Shown here: positions 39,633 through 41,263 of the stretch, piece after piece
Numbering within the stretch: position 1 is the stretch's first letter
Layout: every line of letters begins with the position of its first letter
Notes under the pieces: model-generated
What the model was told of the DNA's origin: nothing
The model's input: only the letters and a program-made list of their open reading frames with translations
Databases searched by the model: none
Assembly: GCA_009930475.1 (NCBI GenBank)
Contig: RZYC01000032.1
Span: 1 to 41,263, forward strand
Direction of reading: 5' to 3'
Length of the DNA: 41,263 nucleotides
DNA from: Spartobacteria bacterium
GTDB taxonomy: Bacteria > Verrucomicrobiota > Kiritimatiellia > RZYC01
Program-made: the position numbers and the translations under genes

Positions 39633-41111
39633 ATGAAAAAAGTTTCTATTATATTGGCCATTGGAATGTTGTGGACATGCACAGCGATGGCGTCAACGGC
39701 AGACGACATATCAAAAAAGGTCAACAACCTGATTAAAAGCGCGGAAAACGACTTTTTCAAAGGGAATATAACGGAGGCATCCACCGTCTTGCAGGAGGCC
39801 GGAACCGAGCTCGCAGAGCTGAAAACAGAGGATCCCGACCATGCCTCTTTGAAATGGTTGCCGAAAAAATACGATCGATTAAAAGAGCGGATAGATAAAA
39901 AGCTGGCGGGCAGCGCACCCGCATCCACCCCAAAAACAGCGACCGCCTCCCATGCCGGAACCCCTTCCTTCACATCCGATGTACTGAGTTCCGGTGCCAA
40001 AAAAAACTTGCAGGGAGCGGCCCGCGAAATGGATTTTGCAGAAGAACAGCTGGCCAAAGGAGAGAAGAGCCTGAAGGACAAGCATTTTAATCTGGTTGAG
40101 TCGCATGCCTACAATGCCAAAAGCAAACTTGATTCGGCTCAGAACCTGTTGAACCGGGTGGTGAAAAGCAACAAAGCCGACCCTGCCAACCCGGCGGTGG
40201 CGTCGGCCTTTAACCGCCACAAAGCCATGTCAGATAAACTTGCCGCATTTATCGCCAGAGCCGATGAAACAGAGAACGCCGTCAAACAGGCCGGGGCGCA
40301 GGCAGATGCGGATGCTGAAAAATGTAATAAAAAGTGGCTGCCGGAAATCATGCCGTTTATTGATGCATCCTCGGAGTCTCGCCTGCAATATCCCGGCTCC
40401 TACAATGAGAAAGAACTTGTCCAGCAGGAACAATGCTATGCCCGGGCAGAAAAAGTACTGCATGATGTAGAAAACGATGTCCCGGCAGACCGCCGTCCCC
40501 ATGAATTGCAACAGGCGATTAAAAACCTGCGTTTTGCACTGAGCGTCTATGAGGACAGTAAAACATCGGATAACAGAAATCGTACACAGCCCATCGAACG
40601 CACACTGTCCGACTGGGAAAAACAGTTGGAACAAAACAAAAAATGGACCGACACATCGAATCAGGCACTGTTCGTCATCACGGAAAAGAAATGGGCCTAT
40701 CAGAAACAACAAATTGATGCACTGAAAACGGTGGATGCCAAAAAAGCGGATGCATTCTGCAGCCAGTTGCAGGCACTGGAAAAAGAAAACCGCATCTGGG
40801 CAGAAAAAAAGCACCTCTGGATGGAACGCCCCCGGCCGTTTCCACAGGCAAAAATGAAGAACAGAACGCTGGAAAACGAGATGCAACGCCTACTAGAAAA
40901 CAGGGACATCAAGGTCGACAACCTGATTATTGTTGATAAAGACTGGTGGGTTCAGCCGGGCGAATTCAGATATATGGCCGCCGCCGTCCTGTCGAAAGAT
41001 AACAAGGGGCCCTATTGGAGCACGATCAGTTTCCGTCAGATCAAGACGCTGACCGGATATGCCCCCACTGAAATATGGGATATCGACGAGACTAGAATCC
41101 GCCTGCCCTAA
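39633..41111 (+). CDS. Secreted coiled-coil hypothetical protein
   Basis: A 492-aa exported protein that I do not recognise. The signal peptide MKKVSIILAIGMLWTCTAMA is followed by a strongly helical, charged mature part. Helical repeats such as NNLIKSAENDFFKGNITEASTVLQE and LQGAAREMDFAEEQLAKGEKSLKDKHFNLVESHAYNAKSKLDSAQNLL resemble TPR-like or DUF4398-like hairpins. An Ala/Ser/Thr linker lies near residues 88-108. Residues about 330-420 are Lys/Trp-rich (WEKQLEQNKKWTD, WAYQKQQ, RIWAEKKHLWMERP), and the last 70 residues look globular (RDIKVDNLIIVDKDWWVQPGEF onward). CGGAG lies before the ATG. It is probably periplasmic; no partner gene is evident. Confidence 0.75.
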   Translation: MKKVSIILAIGMLWTCTAMASTADDISKKVNNLIKSAENDFFKGNITEASTVLQEAGTELAELKTEDPDHASLKWLPKKYDRLKERIDKKLAGSAPASTPKTATASHAGTPSFTSDVLSSGAKKNLQGAAREMDFAEEQLAKGEKSLKDKHFNLVESHAYNAKSKLDSAQNLLNRVVKSNKADPANPAVASAFNRHKAMSDKLAAFIARADETENAVKQAGAQADADAEKCNKKWLPEIMPFIDASSESRLQYPGSYNEKELVQQEQCYARAEKVLHDVENDVPADRRPHELQQAIKNLRFALSVYEDSKTSDNRNRTQPIERTLSDWEKQLEQNKKWTDTSNQALFVITEKKWAYQKQQIDALKTVDAKKADAFCSQLQALEKENRIWAEKKHLWMERPRPFPQAKMKNRTLENEMQRLLENRDIKVDNLIIVDKDWWVQPGEFRYMAAAVLSKDNKGPYWSTISFRQIKTLTGYAPTEIWDIDETRIRLP

Positions 41112-41144
41112 TTGTTGGTGGTTCATTGACCCGCACTATTTGTT

Positions 41145-41263
41145 TATAACCGCCTGGAGCGGAGACGTTTGGTTTCGTTTTCGCTTCCGTTGATCAAATA
41201 AAGCAGCGGCGTCGGACGATCCACTCCTTCAATGAACTGCGGACGGGCCTGCCATGGTGTGGC
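41145..41263 (-). CDS. 3' end of a minus-strand gene cut by the window edge
   Basis: The minus strand from the window edge reads an open frame of about 39 codons, ATPWQARPQFIEGVDRPTPL then LYLINGSENETKRLRSRRL and a TAA stop at 41145-41147. Composition looks coding (balanced charged and hydrophobic residues), and a basic C-terminus is common. No family can be named from so short a piece. It would converge with the coiled-coil gene at a distance of 33 bases. Confidence 0.5.

Overview
The window is a 41.3 kb chromosomal stretch that looks like a Gram-negative-type bacterium of the PVC group, most likely Kiritimatiellota or a close relative (inference). The pointers are: an ExbB-ExbD-ExbD cluster with TPR proteins and a squalene-cyclase-fold protein in the TonB position; an FGE/SUMF1-domain secreted protein; DUF4838 and GHL10 glycoside-hydrolase-like proteins; many long secreted hypothetical proteins; and moderate G+C. 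No rRNA, IS element, phage or CRISPR array was seen. One tRNA (Cys, GCA) is present.

Layout. 0.1-1.4 kb: tyrS (minus). 1.4-1.6 kb: five TTCCAA-N3-TTGGAA palindromes spaced by whole helical turns, facing an 81-aa HTH-like protein. 1.9-5.0 kb: a six-gene minus-strand redox/arsenate/sulfur operon (rhodanese, TauE/SafE permease, thioredoxin-type ArsC, mini-thioredoxin, thioredoxin, CcdA) with a promoter and candidate operator. 5.1-8.5 kb: PHP phosphoesterase, IF-1 and a DUF2339 membrane protein. 8.6-12.5 kb: a minus-strand secreted-protein group (SUMF1-domain protein, C39-like lipoprotein, two small secreted proteins) ending in a clear terminator. 12.6-21.5 kb: a plus-strand three-gene operon in which an O-antigen-ligase-like membrane domain is fused to a helical/TPR region, a beta domain and a C-terminal DUF4838 domain, followed by an unrecognised membrane protein and a secreted GHL10 protein. 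21.6-21.99 kb: a frameshifted TetR C-terminal remnant.

22-31.4 kb: a complete PTS regulon on the minus strand. It runs EIICB (mannitol type), EIIA, SorE-like dehydrogenase, HPr, Enzyme I, a PRD/EIIB/EIIA regulator, and finally a chemoreceptor with almost no periplasmic domain. Four TGGCATGA direct repeats lie upstream of EIICB, an intercistronic hairpin separates EIICB and EIIA, and a structured leader containing an anti-Shine-Dalgarno sequence precedes ptsH. The operon can carry a sugar alcohol or ketose from uptake to oxidation or reduction, and plausibly feeds PTS state to chemotaxis.

31.6-38.4 kb: a plus-strand six-gene envelope operon with a good sigma-70 promoter (two TPR proteins, ExbB, two ExbD proteins, and a membrane-anchored squalene-cyclase-fold protein). 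38.4-41.3 kb: larB (its stop codon abuts that of the previous gene), tRNA-Cys, a secreted coiled-coil hypothetical protein, and the 3' end of a minus-strand gene cut by the window edge.

The strongest candidates for undescribed biology are the polymerase/DUF4838 fusion operon, the ExbBD/squalene-cyclase-fold operon, the PTS-linked chemoreceptor, the ptsH leader RNA and the helically phased palindrome array.
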